DNA of 26,203 nt from Phenylobacterium aquaticum (GTDB lineage: Bacteria; Pseudomonadota; Alphaproteobacteria; Caulobacterales; Caulobacteraceae): NCBI RefSeq assembly GCF_947378715.1, contig NZ_CANCLE010000042.1:1-26203 (forward strand), in the 5' to 3' direction. Under the pieces are notes generated by a model. That model was given only the letters and a program-made list of their open reading frames with translations. It did no database searches and was not told the DNA's origin. How positions within the stretch are numbered: the first letter of the stretch is position 1; the number at the start of each line of letters is the position of its first letter. A program made the position numbers and the translations under genes. This document shows positions 1 through 6,757 of this stretch, in pieces.

Positions 1-481
1 GGGCCTCTTCCGCGCGCTTGCGCGCGGTGTTGTCGGTGCCGACGCGCAGGGCGGTGACGGAGACGACGGCGGGGAAGCGGCTGCCGTCCTTGCGGATGTA
101 GGTGAGCTCGTAGATGTCCTCGATGCCGCGGGACGCCTTGAAGACCAGGGCCTCGAAGCCGGGGGTGATCGTGGTGTCGAGCTCGAGGCTCAGCGCCTGT
201 GCGCGGGCGATCAGTTCCGACGGGTCGGAAATATCGGCCGGCGTGATCTTGTTCAGGACGTCCGCCGCGGTGTAGCCGAGCATGCGCTCGGCGCCGACAT
301 TGAAGATTTGAATGACGCCCTTCTCGTCGGTGGCGATGCTGGAGAAGTTGGCGCTGTTGAAGATCGCGCTCTGCAGCGCGTCAGCCTTGACGATCGCTTC
401 CTCCGTCTGGCGATCCGGAAGGGCCGGCGAAGGCTGGGCGATCAGGTCCTTGGCGACCCGTTCCGCATCTGAAGTCGAAAT
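1..481 (-). CDS. PAS-domain sensor protein (probable histidine kinase), N-terminal part only
   Basis: The frame reads leftward and runs off the window edge. It encodes a PAS domain of the kind found at the front of large alphaproteobacterial hybrid kinases, with recognisable pieces such as IFNSANFSSIATDEKG, NVGAERMLGYTA and ELTYIRKDGSRFPAV, ending in the usual post-PAS linker GTDNTARKRAEEA. No kinase domain is inside the window, so kinase function is inferred from the PAS type and from the receiver gene just upstream on the same strand. The start is a problem. The frame is open back to a stop near 583 but has no ATG, GTG or TTG before the PAS core. The best placed initiator is ATT at 479-481, about 7 nt after an AGGAAA. 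About 12 residues that I remember between VTALR and GTDN in relatives are missing. It may be a decaying gene or use a rare start codon. Confidence 0.7.
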   Translation of the reverse strand, partial: MSTSDAERVAKDLIAQPSPALPDRQTEEAIVKADALQSAIFNSANFSSIATDEKGVIQIFNVGAERMLGYTAADVLNKITPADISDPSELIARAQALSLELDTTITPGFEALVFKASRGIEDIYELTYIRKDGSRFPAVVSVTALRVGTDNTARKRAEEA

Positions 482-533
482 GGGGTTTCCTAACTCAGGT
501 GTGCGCGAGCGGAGGGGGGCGGCGTGGGGCTGC

Positions 534-932
534 TCACCGCGGTTCGGTCGCCAGGAGGGCGTCCACGGATTTCTGCAGGTCTTTCACGGAATAGGGCTTT
601 TGCAGGAACTGGCCGCCCTCGACAAAGAGAGCGGACATCTCGGCGTTGAGCGGGGTGCCCGATGTGTAGAGCACCGGCAGCATCGGGCGGATGTTCAGCG
701 CCCGGTTGGCGATGTCGTAGCCGCCCAGCGGCAGGCTCCCCAGGCGGATGTCGACGAACAGGGCGTCTATGCCCTCGCCCCCCGACAGGTGCAGCAGGGC
801 GCCGGAAAGGTCGCTGGCGGTAAGCGGGCTGTGGCCCAGATCCTCAATGGTCCATTCCGCATTCTGGCGGATGAAAACCTCGTCTTCGACGATGAGAATG
901 GTGGCCATCAGAACGCCGTGGGGGGTGGGCAC
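534..932 (-). CDS. Single-domain response regulator (receiver only)
   Basis: A complete CheY-like receiver domain with no output domain. The acidic pocket is in ILIVEDE, the phosphoacceptor Asp in ALFVDIRLG, the switch residue in LYTSG and the conserved Lys in FLQKPY. Such stand-alone receivers relay phosphate to or from a histidine kinase; the PAS sensor gene begins about 50 nt downstream on the same strand, so they are probably one operon. The start is uncertain. GTG at 930-932 gives 132 residues. ATG at 906-908 gives 124 and begins directly at the domain (MATILIVEDE). A GAGGAG lies about 15 nt before the GTG and none is close to the ATG. A possible EcfG-type promoter lies at 987-1011. Confidence 0.85.
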   Translation of the reverse strand: MPTPHGVLMATILIVEDEVFIRQNAEWTIEDLGHSPLTASDLSGALLHLSGGEGIDALFVDIRLGSLPLGGYDIANRALNIRPMLPVLYTSGTPLNAEMSALFVEGGQFLQKPYSVKDLQKSVDALLATEPR

Positions 933-986
933 GGCATGGAACTGATACTCCTCACGTCAACCACGGATGGATTGGCGCGGGGTCTT

Positions 987-1011
987 AATGCGTGGGCTGA
1001 CGGATGGTTCC
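987..1011 (-). promoter_or_regulatory. Possible EcfG/SigT-type promoter (GGAAC-N16-CATT)
   Basis: On the minus strand, GGAAC (1007-1011) is followed 16 nt later by CATT (987-990). The alphaproteobacterial general-stress sigma factor EcfG (SigT in Caulobacter) recognises GGAAC, a 16-17 nt spacer, then CGTT. The match is 5/5 and 3/4 with correct spacing, about 55 nt before the receiver gene. Such short motifs occur by chance, so this is tentative. Confidence 0.3.
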
Positions 1012-1058
1012 CCAGGTTCCTGAGATTTTTTCGACGGTGATCCGGCGGCGTCCGGGCG

Positions 1059-1916
1059 TCAGACCGCCAGGTTGTCGATCAGGCGGGTCTTGCCCATGAG
1101 GGCGGCGGCCAGCAGGCGGGTTTCCCCGGTCAGCGCGCCGGGGCCCATACGCGACAGGTCGGCGGCGCCGCGGGCCTCGAAATAGTCGATGCGGGCGAAG
1201 CCGGCGGCCTCCAGGGCGGCGCGGCCTTCGGCCTCTACGGCCTCGACGGGATCCCCGGCCCGCAGACGTTCGGCCGCCCGGTTTAGGGCGCGGGCCAGGG
1301 CCGGGGCGGCCTGGCGCTCGGCTGGCGTGAGATAGGCGTTGCGCGAGGACAGGGCCAGGCCATCGGCGGCGCGGGCCGTGGGCGCGCCGACCACCTCGAC
1401 CGGAATGTCGAGGTCGGCTGCCAAACGCTTGATCACCTGCAGCTGCTGATAGTCCTTCTCGCCGAACACCGCGACGTCGGGGCCGCATTGCAGGAGCAGC
1501 TTGGTGACCACGGTGGCGACGCCGGCGAAGTGGGTCGGGCGGGCCTGGCCGTCCAGGGGTTCGGAGACGCCGGCCACGGTGACGGTGGTGGAGAAGCCGG
1601 CGGCATACATCTCGGCCACCGGGGGGGCGTAGAGCAGGTCGCAGCCGACCTCGGCCAGCAGAGCGCCGTCGCGGGCCTCGTCGCGGGGATAGGCGTCGAA
1701 ATCCTCATGCGGGGCGAACTGGGTGGGGTTCACGAAGACGCTGGCCACCACGCGATCGGCCTTGCTCCGCGCCAGATTGACCAGGGACAGGTGGCCATCG
1801 TGCAGGGCGCCCATGGTCGGGACCAGGGCGACGCGCGCACCGGCCTGGCGCCAGGCGCTGACCTGGCGGCGCAGGTCGGCCACCGTGCGAACGACGGCGA
1901 ACAGGTTATCGGACAT
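1059..1916 (-). CDS. panC: Pantothenate synthetase (pantoate--beta-alanine ligase)
   Basis: PanC catalyses ATP-dependent condensation of pantoate with beta-alanine, the last step of vitamin B5 synthesis before coenzyme A. The 285-residue length is normal. The nucleotidyltransferase signature is present: VPTMGALHDGHLSLV contains the HIGH-like motif (H39, DGHLS), followed by SVFVNPTQF for pantoate binding, FGEKDYQQL and the KMSKS-like SSRNAYLTP. The start is ATG at 1914-1916. The gene is divergent from mipZ across about 170 nt. No panB or panD is adjacent. This is a cytosolic housekeeping enzyme and nothing in the protein looks unusual. Confidence 0.97.
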   Translation of the reverse strand: MSDNLFAVVRTVADLRRQVSAWRQAGARVALVPTMGALHDGHLSLVNLARSKADRVVASVFVNPTQFAPHEDFDAYPRDEARDGALLAEVGCDLLYAPPVAEMYAAGFSTTVTVAGVSEPLDGQARPTHFAGVATVVTKLLLQCGPDVAVFGEKDYQQLQVIKRLAADLDIPVEVVGAPTARAADGLALSSRNAYLTPAERQAAPALARALNRAAERLRAGDPVEAVEAEGRAALEAAGFARIDYFEARGAADLSRMGPGALTGETRLLAAALMGKTRLIDNLAV

Positions 1917-2030
1917 GGGGCCTCCGGGGGGCTGAGACGGGGGCGCTTATGACGCGATGGGGCGCCTGCGTCCATCCGTCCACAGGCTGCGCCTGCGCGT
2001 GCGTTGACGCGCCGTCTCCAAGAGGCACAG

Positions 2031-2077
2031 GTTAACCTTTAGAATCGGGACGCGATCCCGACAAAGATGGTGGAGTC
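2031..2077 (+). promoter_or_regulatory. mipZ upstream control region: TTAACC, two GANTC sites and an inverted repeat
   Basis: In the 60 nt before mipZ I see GTTAACC (2031-2037, containing a CtrA-like TTAACC half-site), GAATC (2042-2046) and GAGTC (2073-2077), both CcrM GANTC methylation sites. There is also a perfect inverted repeat TCGGGA/TCCCGA (2045-2050 and 2056-2061). The second GANTC overlaps the GGAG ribosome-binding site. A TTGACG at 2004-2009 could be a -35, but I see no convincing -10. In Caulobacter, mipZ is one of the genes reported to need CcrM methylation for full transcription, so this arrangement fits known biology. Confidence 0.5.
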
Positions 2078-2085
2078 GTTAAGCC

Positions 2086-2907
2086 ATGGCCCAACCCAAG
2101 GTCATCGTCATCGGCAATGAGAAGGGCGGGGCCGGCAAATCGACCCTGGCCATCCATGTGGCCACGGCGCTGCTGCATGGCGGCGCGAAGGTCTCGGTGC
2201 TGGATCTCGATCTGCGCCAGCAGTCCATGGCCCACTTCTTCGCCCATCGCCGCGCCTGGCTGGACGCCAACAAGGCGTCCGCGCCGATGCCGATTGAGCA
2301 CATGAGCAGCACTGATCTGCTCAAGGCTTCCGAGGACGAGGCGCTGGGTCGGTTCGAACAGGCTTTCGCCGAGGCCGATTCGTCGGACGTCGTGCTGATC
2401 GACACCCCCGGCGGCGACACCGCCGTCAGCCGCGCCGCCCACGGCCTGGCCGACCTGATCGTGACCCCGATGAATGACAGCTTCGTCGACTTCGACATGC
2501 TGGGCGTAGTCGATCCGGTGACCTTGGAGCTGAAGCGCCCCAGCCTCTATTCCGAGACGGTCTGGAACAGCCGCAAGATCCGCGCGGCCAAGTCCGGCCA
2601 GTCGATCGACTGGGTGGTGCTGCGCAACCGCCTGGCCCCCACCGAGGCCCGCAACCGCAAGCGCGTCGACGAGCGGGTCCAGGCCTTGTCGCGCAGAGTC
2701 GGCTTCCGCGTCGGGCCCGGCCTGCGAGACCGGGTGATCTATCGCGAACTGTTTCCGTTCGGCCTGACCGTCGCCGACCTGTCGCCGGTCATCAAGCCGG
2801 TGGCCATGTCGCTGCAACACGTGGCCGCGCGCCAGGAGCTGCGGGCCCTGATCGGTTCGCTCGGCCTGGCCGGCGCGGCGGGCGATGAGCTGATGGCCGC
2901 CCAGTAG
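2086..2907 (+). CDS. mipZ: MipZ, ParA-family ATPase positioning the FtsZ ring
   Basis: MipZ binds the ParB-parS complex at the poles, forms a bipolar gradient and blocks FtsZ polymerisation away from midcell. The protein (273 residues) has the deviant Walker A NEKGGAGKST with signature Lys13 and Lys18, the switch I region around DLDLRQQS including Asp42, and Walker B VLIDTPGGDTAVS. It continues with the MipZ-typical segment DSFVDFDMLG and an Arg-rich C-terminal half (RNRLAPTEARNRKR) expected to contact DNA. Length and these features match Caulobacter MipZ rather than ParA or Soj. The ATG is preceded by GGAG at 10 nt. The TAG stop overlaps the GTG start of the J-domain gene by one base, so the two are probably co-transcribed. 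Confidence 0.95.
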   Translation: MAQPKVIVIGNEKGGAGKSTLAIHVATALLHGGAKVSVLDLDLRQQSMAHFFAHRRAWLDANKASAPMPIEHMSSTDLLKASEDEALGRFEQAFAEADSSDVVLIDTPGGDTAVSRAAHGLADLIVTPMNDSFVDFDMLGVVDPVTLELKRPSLYSETVWNSRKIRAAKSGQSIDWVVLRNRLAPTEARNRKRVDERVQALSRRVGFRVGPGLRDRVIYRELFPFGLTVADLSPVIKPVAMSLQHVAARQELRALIGSLGLAGAAGDELMAAQ

Positions 2908-3335
2908 TGATCTATCTGGCCCTCGGCTGCGCGGTGCTCGCCGCCCTGCTTTGGGCCTCCAGCCGCCAGCCGATGTTCAAGCGCCGGGAGTGGCGCTTCC
3001 TGTCCAGCGCGCTGGCGATCGCCGCCTTCGCGGGCGCGGCCTATGTCGGCATTCGCGGTGAGTGGGGCAGGGCGATCGTGCTGGGGGTCATCGGCCTGTG
3101 GCTGGCGGCCTCGACCCGTACGGCGGCAGCGCCCGCGCGGGTCGGCAAGCCGGCGTCCAAGGCCCTTGGCGACGCGGAGGCGAGGTCCATATTGGGCGTG
3201 GCGGCCAATGCGACCCCGGCGGACATCCAGGCGGCCTATGCCCGGCTGATGCGGGTGGCCCACCCCGACGCGGGCGGCACGGATGGTCTCGCCGCCCAGC
3301 TCAATGCGGCGCGGGATCGGCTGCTGAAGCGGTAG
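2907..3335 (+). CDS. Membrane-anchored J-domain protein
   Basis: A 142-residue protein. Residues 1-16 form a hydrophobic helix, and about 31-68 form one or two more membrane segments around a short polar turn. After a linker, a shortened J domain occupies the C-terminus: ARSILGVAANATPADIQAAYARLM followed by the diagnostic HPD (AHPDAGG) and LNAARDRLLKR. J domains stimulate the ATPase of DnaK/Hsp70; this C-terminal layout resembles small TIM14/DjlC-like membrane J proteins. The start is GTG at 2907-2909, overlapping the mipZ stop, and translation is probably coupled. The client is unknown. The carboxypeptidase gene converges from the other side with only 6 nt between. Confidence 0.88.
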   Translation: MIYLALGCAVLAALLWASSRQPMFKRREWRFLSSALAIAAFAGAAYVGIRGEWGRAIVLGVIGLWLAASTRTAAAPARVGKPASKALGDAEARSILGVAANATPADIQAAYARLMRVAHPDAGGTDGLAAQLNAARDRLLKR

Positions 3336-3341
3336 ATCGCC

Positions 3342-4667
3342 TCAGCCCGGCGAGATCACCATGCAGGCCAGCTTCTTGGACTTCAGGGCCCGGCAGGCGT
3401 CGCGGGCGTTGTCTTCGCTGAAGCCCTTGAACTGGGCCTTGTAGGTCCCGTCGTCCTCGGCCACCCGGCTGTCGGCCTTGCCGAACGCCTTCTTGAAGCG
3501 CCCGTCGATCAGGGTCAGCTGCTTCTTGGCCAGAGACTTGGACTTGAAGGCCCCGACCTGCACGACCCAGCGGCCGGCGGCCTTGCGCTCCGGCTTGTCG
3601 TCGCGATCGACCTTTTGAGTTCCACGCAGGGCCGTGGTGCGCGGCTCGACGATGGTGAAATTGGAGACCTGGGCCGGGGGCGGGGTGGCGGAGGCCAGCA
3701 CGATCTTCAGCCCGTCCTGCTCGCCGTCGCCCTGTTCGGCGGAGGGCCGCATGATCGGGCCGGTGGGCTCGGCCTCGAACAGGTTCTGGGCGACGGTGAT
3801 GCGCTCGCCGCGATCGCGACGGTTCATGACGTCGAAGCCGGTGAGCAGCAGGTCCTCGGCGTTGAGGTCGCGCGCGGCGGTCGAGGGGCCGCCCATGACC
3901 ACGGCGATCAGGCGGCGATTGTCGCGCACGGCCGAGACCGCGAGATTATAGCCCGAGGCGTTGGTGTAGCCGGTCTTCAACCCGTCCACGCCCGGCATCT
4001 TTCCGAGCAGGCCGTTGTGGTTGTTCATGGTCACGCCGCGGAAGGTGAACTGCTGCTGGCTGAACAGCCGATAGTACTGGGGATAGTCGCGCATCACGGC
4101 GCGCGACAGGATGGCGATGTCGCGGGCCGTCGAGATCTGGCGGCTGTCGGGCAGGCCGGACGCATTGACGAAGCGGGTGTTGACCATGCCCAGCTCCTGG
4201 GCGCGCAGGCTCATCATGGCGGCGAAGCGGCTCTCACTGCCGCCCAGCTTCTCGGCCAGGCCCACGGCCACGTCATTGGCCGACTTGATGGCCAGGGCCT
4301 GCATGGCGTCATTGACGCTGAGGGTCTCGCCGGGCGCGAGGCCGAGCTTGGTCGGCGCCTGGGCGGCGGCGTGGGGGGAGATGACGATCATGTCGTCTGG
4401 CTTCAGACGTCCGGTGCTGAGCGCATCGAAGGTCAGATAGAGGGTCATGATCTTGGTGATCGAGGCGGGATAGCGCGGGCTGTCGGCGCGCTTGGCGTAG
4501 AGCACCTCGCCAGACTTGGCGTCGACGACGATGGCGGCGTACTTCGGCACCGTGGCCGGCGCCTCGAGGAACGGGATCTGAGCCTGGGCGTTCTCGGTCA
4601 GGCCGCCGGTCGCGGCGGCGACGGCGAGACCGATCGAGAGACACAAGCGGCGGGCGCGCTCAAACAT
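3342..4667 (-). CDS. Penicillin-binding D-alanyl-D-alanine carboxypeptidase (S11) with C-terminal SPOR domain
   Basis: A DacA/DacF-type enzyme that removes the terminal D-Ala from peptidoglycan pentapeptides in the periplasm. From ATG at 4665-4667 the protein has 441 residues. Residues 1-30 form a signal peptide ending ENAQAQ. The catalytic SxxK is SITK (Ser69, Lys72), followed by the SAN triad in IKSANDVAV and the KTG box in GLKTGYTNASG. After a linker the last 80 residues form a SPOR domain (WVVQVGAFKSKSLAKKQL), which binds denuded septal glycan and would bring the enzyme to the division site. An upstream in-frame ATG at 4715 would add 16 residues but spoils the signal peptide, so I use 4667. 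Confidence 0.93.
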   Translation of the reverse strand: MFERARRLCLSIGLAVAAATGGLTENAQAQIPFLEAPATVPKYAAIVVDAKSGEVLYAKRADSPRYPASITKIMTLYLTFDALSTGRLKPDDMIVISPHAAAQAPTKLGLAPGETLSVNDAMQALAIKSANDVAVGLAEKLGGSESRFAAMMSLRAQELGMVNTRFVNASGLPDSRQISTARDIAILSRAVMRDYPQYYRLFSQQQFTFRGVTMNNHNGLLGKMPGVDGLKTGYTNASGYNLAVSAVRDNRRLIAVVMGGPSTAARDLNAEDLLLTGFDVMNRRDRGERITVAQNLFEAEPTGPIMRPSAEQGDGEQDGLKIVLASATPPPAQVSNFTIVEPRTTALRGTQKVDRDDKPERKAAGRWVVQVGAFKSKSLAKKQLTLIDGRFKKAFGKADSRVAEDDGTYKAQFKGFSEDNARDACRALKSKKLACMVISPG

Positions 4668-4996
4668 TAGCTTCGTCCGGCAGATAATAGGTTTCGACGA
4701 CCCCCCGGTCGCCACACTGGAAACCTAGCATGACACCTTCGATCTTGCGCGAGGGTAAACACCTCATGAGCGAGCCTAAAAGTCGCGGCGCCCAGGGCGA
4801 GGCGACTCGCCATGGGCGATGCGCGGCTTCGCGCCGGCTCGCCGCACAGGCGATTGTGCACTGCACAAAAATCCCTTGACTGCTGCACTGCAACATGAGA
4901 CTTAGGCTTCGAATTCGAAGTTAGTCCGCACCCGCGTCACGTCCCACAAGTCGCTTCGCGGCGTTCCCGCGAAACCCTGATCCAGGAGTTATTCCC
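4668..4996. other. Divergent intergenic region between the carboxypeptidase and phasin genes
   Basis: About 330 nt without a convincing gene. The carboxypeptidase side has nested inverted repeats in the presumed 5' leader: GGTTTC/GAAACC (4690-4695, 4720-4725) around CGACC/GGTCG (4698-4702, 4707-4711). The middle (4790-4850) is GC-rich with several GGCGA/TCGCC segments. The phasin side carries the two TGCACTGCA palindromes and a TTGACT, then AGGAG before the phasin ATG. Short open frames here have no family resemblance and I do not call them. Confidence 0.6.
4854..4895 (+). promoter_or_regulatory. Two TGCACTGCA palindromes, probable PhaR operators, flanking a TTGACT -35
   Basis: Box 1 is the perfect palindrome TTGTGCACTGCACAA (4854-4868). 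Box 2 is TGCTGCACTGCAACA (4881-4895), palindromic at all but one pair. Centres are 27 nt apart, and TTGACT (4876-4881) lies between them, abutting box 2. PhaR, the regulator of polyhydroxyalkanoate granule genes in Paracoccus and Rhodobacter, binds TGC-rich sites described as CTGC-N3/4-GCAG. Box 2 reads CTGC-ACT-GCAA and box 1 GTGC-ACT-GCAC. The downstream gene is a phasin, the classic PhaR target. I see no clear -10. Confidence 0.6.
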
Positions 4997-5431
4997 ATGG
5001 CCGCCGCCGAAACCGTCAAGACCACCGTCGAGCAGTTCACCACCGCCGGCAACAAGGCGTTCAAGGACGCCGTCGAAAAGTCGCTGACCGCGCTCAACGA
5101 CACCAATGCTCATTCCAAGAAGAACCTGGAAGCCGTGATCGCTTCGGTCTCGGCCGCCACCAAGGGCGCTGAAGCCCTGGGCGCCCAGGCCATGGCCTAT
5201 TCCAAGAAGGCCGTCGAAGATCAGGTCGCCGCCGCCAAGTCGCTGTCGTCGGCCAAGAGCATCCAGGAAGTGGTCGAACTGCAGACCGCCTTCGCCAAGA
5301 CCGCGATGGAAGCCTACATGGCCGAAGTCAGCAAGATGGGCGAAGTCGTCGCCGCCTCGCTGAAGGACTCGGCCAAGCCGCTCAACGAACGCGTCACCGC
5401 GATGGTCGAGCGCATGCAGGCCGCCCGCTAA
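4997..5431 (+). CDS. Phasin family protein
   Basis: Phasins coat polyhydroxyalkanoate granules. This 144-residue protein is almost wholly amphipathic helix, rich in Ala, Lys, Glu, Val and Ser, without Cys or Trp. It has the Phasin_2 pattern: an N-terminal segment (TVEQFTTAGNKAFKDAVEKS), a middle SKKNLEAVIASVSAATKGAE and a C-terminal AKSIQEVVELQTAFAKTAME, which is the signature of the family. The ATG has AGGAG about 9 nt upstream. Codon use is strongly biased (AAG, GCC, GTC), suggesting high expression. It is a single-gene unit: probable PhaR boxes in front and hairpins ending in a T-rich run behind. No phaC or phaR is in the window. Confidence 0.93.
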   Translation: MAAAETVKTTVEQFTTAGNKAFKDAVEKSLTALNDTNAHSKKNLEAVIASVSAATKGAEALGAQAMAYSKKAVEDQVAAAKSLSSAKSIQEVVELQTAFAKTAMEAYMAEVSKMGEVVAASLKDSAKPLNERVTAMVERMQAAR

Positions 5432-5447
5432 GCCACGATCTCCCAGC

Positions 5448-5511
5448 GGCGCCCTTCTGGGGCGCCCAACTTCAGAAGGCTCGGATCCCAGTGGTCCGGG
5501 CCTTTTCTCTT
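5448..5511 (+). terminator. Tandem hairpins with T-run after the phasin gene
   Basis: Hairpin 1 is GGCGCCC-ttctg-GGGCGCC (5448-5466), a 7 bp perfect stem with no T-run. Hairpin 2 is GGCTCGGA (5478-5485), loop tcccagtgg, TCCGGGCC (5495-5502), with one G-U type pair, followed by TTTTCTCTT (5503-5511). The second is an ordinary intrinsic terminator separating the phasin gene from the RidA operon. Confidence 0.8.
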
Positions 5512-5537
5512 GCGCGGCGGAGCGCTAGACCTGGGGC

Positions 5538-5999
5538 ATGTCACAGGTCGAAGATCGTCTCACCGCCGCCGGGATCACGCTGCCGCAACCGGTCGCCCCC
5601 GTCGCCAACTACGTCCCCTTCGTGCGGGTCGGAAACCTCGTCCACATCTCCGGCCAGGTCTCGATCGACCCGGCCGGCGGCGTGCGCGGCATTGTCGGCG
5701 AAGATGTCGACATGGACACAGCCAAGCGCGCGGCCGGCATGTGCGGGGTCAATCTGCTGGCCCAGATGCGCGCGGTCTGCGACGGCGATCTCGACCGGGT
5801 GGTCCGGGTGGTCAAGCTGGGCGGCTTCGTCCAGGCCGGGCCCGGCTTCTTCGAGATTCCCCAGGTCGTGAATGGCTGCTCCGACCTCATGGTCCTGGCG
5901 TTTGGCGACGCGGGCAAGCACGCCCGCTCTGCGGTCGGCGTCTATCGCCTGCCGATGAACTTCGCCGTCGAGGTCGACGCCGTGGTGGAAATCCGTTGA
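5538..5999 (+). CDS. RidA/YjgF family protein
   Basis: RidA proteins hydrolyse reactive enamine/imine intermediates made by PLP enzymes and act as small trimers in the cytosol. This 153-residue member has the family's LVHISGQVSIDP strand, a GxVGEDVDMDTAKRAAG helix of the longer subgroup, LDRVVRVVKLGGFV, and the C-terminal HARSAVGVYRLPMN with the Arg that matches Arg105 of E. coli RidA, so deaminase activity is plausible. Sequence type is the atrazine-chlorohydrolase-like subgroup rather than the archetypal RidA. The start is ATG at 5538. Its TGA stop overlaps the TTG start of the next gene, so it heads a coupled trio. Confidence 0.9.
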   Translation: MSQVEDRLTAAGITLPQPVAPVANYVPFVRVGNLVHISGQVSIDPAGGVRGIVGEDVDMDTAKRAAGMCGVNLLAQMRAVCDGDLDRVVRVVKLGGFVQAGPGFFEIPQVVNGCSDLMVLAFGDAGKHARSAVGVYRLPMNFAVEVDAVVEIR

Positions 6000-6757
6000 G
6001 CGCGCCGGCGAAGCAGCAGTTCGGCGAGGCCTGGGACTTCCTGTTCCATCCGCCGGTCGCGCACCGCGGCCTGTGGACCCCGGATGGGGCGCCGGAGAAC
6101 TCGCTGGGCGCCTTCCAGGCCGCCTGCCAGGCCGGATACGGCATTGAGCTCGACGTGCATCTGTCGGCCGATGGCGAGGCCATGGTCTTCCACGACTATT
6201 CGCTGAAGCGAATGTGCGGGGAGGAGGGCAAGATCAAGGATCGCACCGCCGCCGACCTCGGCGAGATCCGCTTGAAGGGCACGGATGAGCGCATCCCGAC
6301 CCTGCTGGAGGCGCTGGCGGTCATTGGCCATCGGGCCATGGTGCATGTCGAGCTGAAGACCCCGTTCGGTGAGGTCGGTCCGCTGGAACAGCGGGTTCAC
6401 GAGATCCTGATCGACCATGCCGGCCCGACCTGCGTGATCGGCTTCAACCCCTATTCCCACGCCTGGTTCGCCGACCGCTTCCCCGGCGTGCTGCGTGGCC
6501 TCGACAGCTATGCGTGGGAAGATGACACCCCGCACCTGTCGGCCGAACAGCGCCTGGCGTTCAAGAAGCTGGAGCAGGTGCAGATCGCCCGGCCGCATTT
6601 CCTGGCCATGAGCCTGGACATGGCGCTGTCGGCAGAGGCCCAGGCCTATCGCGCCAAGGGCATGCCGCTGGTCGCCTGGACCGTGCGCAAGCCCGAGCAG
6701 TGGGAGCCGATCAAGGACCATTGCGACAACCTGATCTTCGAGGGCTTCGCCGCGTGA
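5996..6757 (+). CDS. Glycerophosphodiester phosphodiesterase family protein
   Basis: GDPD enzymes cleave glycerophosphodiesters to glycerol 3-phosphate and an alcohol, recycling phospholipid head groups. The TIM-barrel motifs are clear: AHRGLW with His23, PENSLGAF, the metal ligands in IELDVH (Glu51, Asp53) and the second catalytic His in VFHDYSL (His66). Later come VELKTPFG and the C-terminal VAWTVRKPEQW typical of the family. From TTG at 5996-5998 the protein has 253 residues. No ATG or GTG exists in frame nearby, and the TTG overlaps the ridA-like stop, so coupling by re-initiation is likely. There is no signal peptide, so it should be cytosolic. Confidence 0.92.
   Translation: MSAPAKQQFGEAWDFLFHPPVAHRGLWTPDGAPENSLGAFQAACQAGYGIELDVHLSADGEAMVFHDYSLKRMCGEEGKIKDRTAADLGEIRLKGTDERIPTLLEALAVIGHRAMVHVELKTPFGEVGPLEQRVHEILIDHAGPTCVIGFNPYSHAWFADRFPGVLRGLDSYAWEDDTPHLSAEQRLAFKKLEQVQIARPHFLAMSLDMALSAEAQAYRAKGMPLVAWTVRKPEQWEPIKDHCDNLIFEGFAA

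Noticed and set aside
1016..1030. CAGG-tt-CCTG followed by six T near 1014-1031 as a plus-strand terminator
   Set aside because: The stem is only 4 bp and no plus-strand gene ends there.
4660..4896. Short minus-strand frames upstream of the carboxypeptidase gene
   Set aside because: Cys/Arg-rich, no ribosome-binding site, no family resemblance, and they cover the probable promoter and leader.
5510..5995. N-terminal extension of the GDPD gene across the RidA gene
   Set aside because: The residues are Arg/Gly-rich nonsense in a frame shifted from RidA; the family fold starts only after the TTG at 5996.
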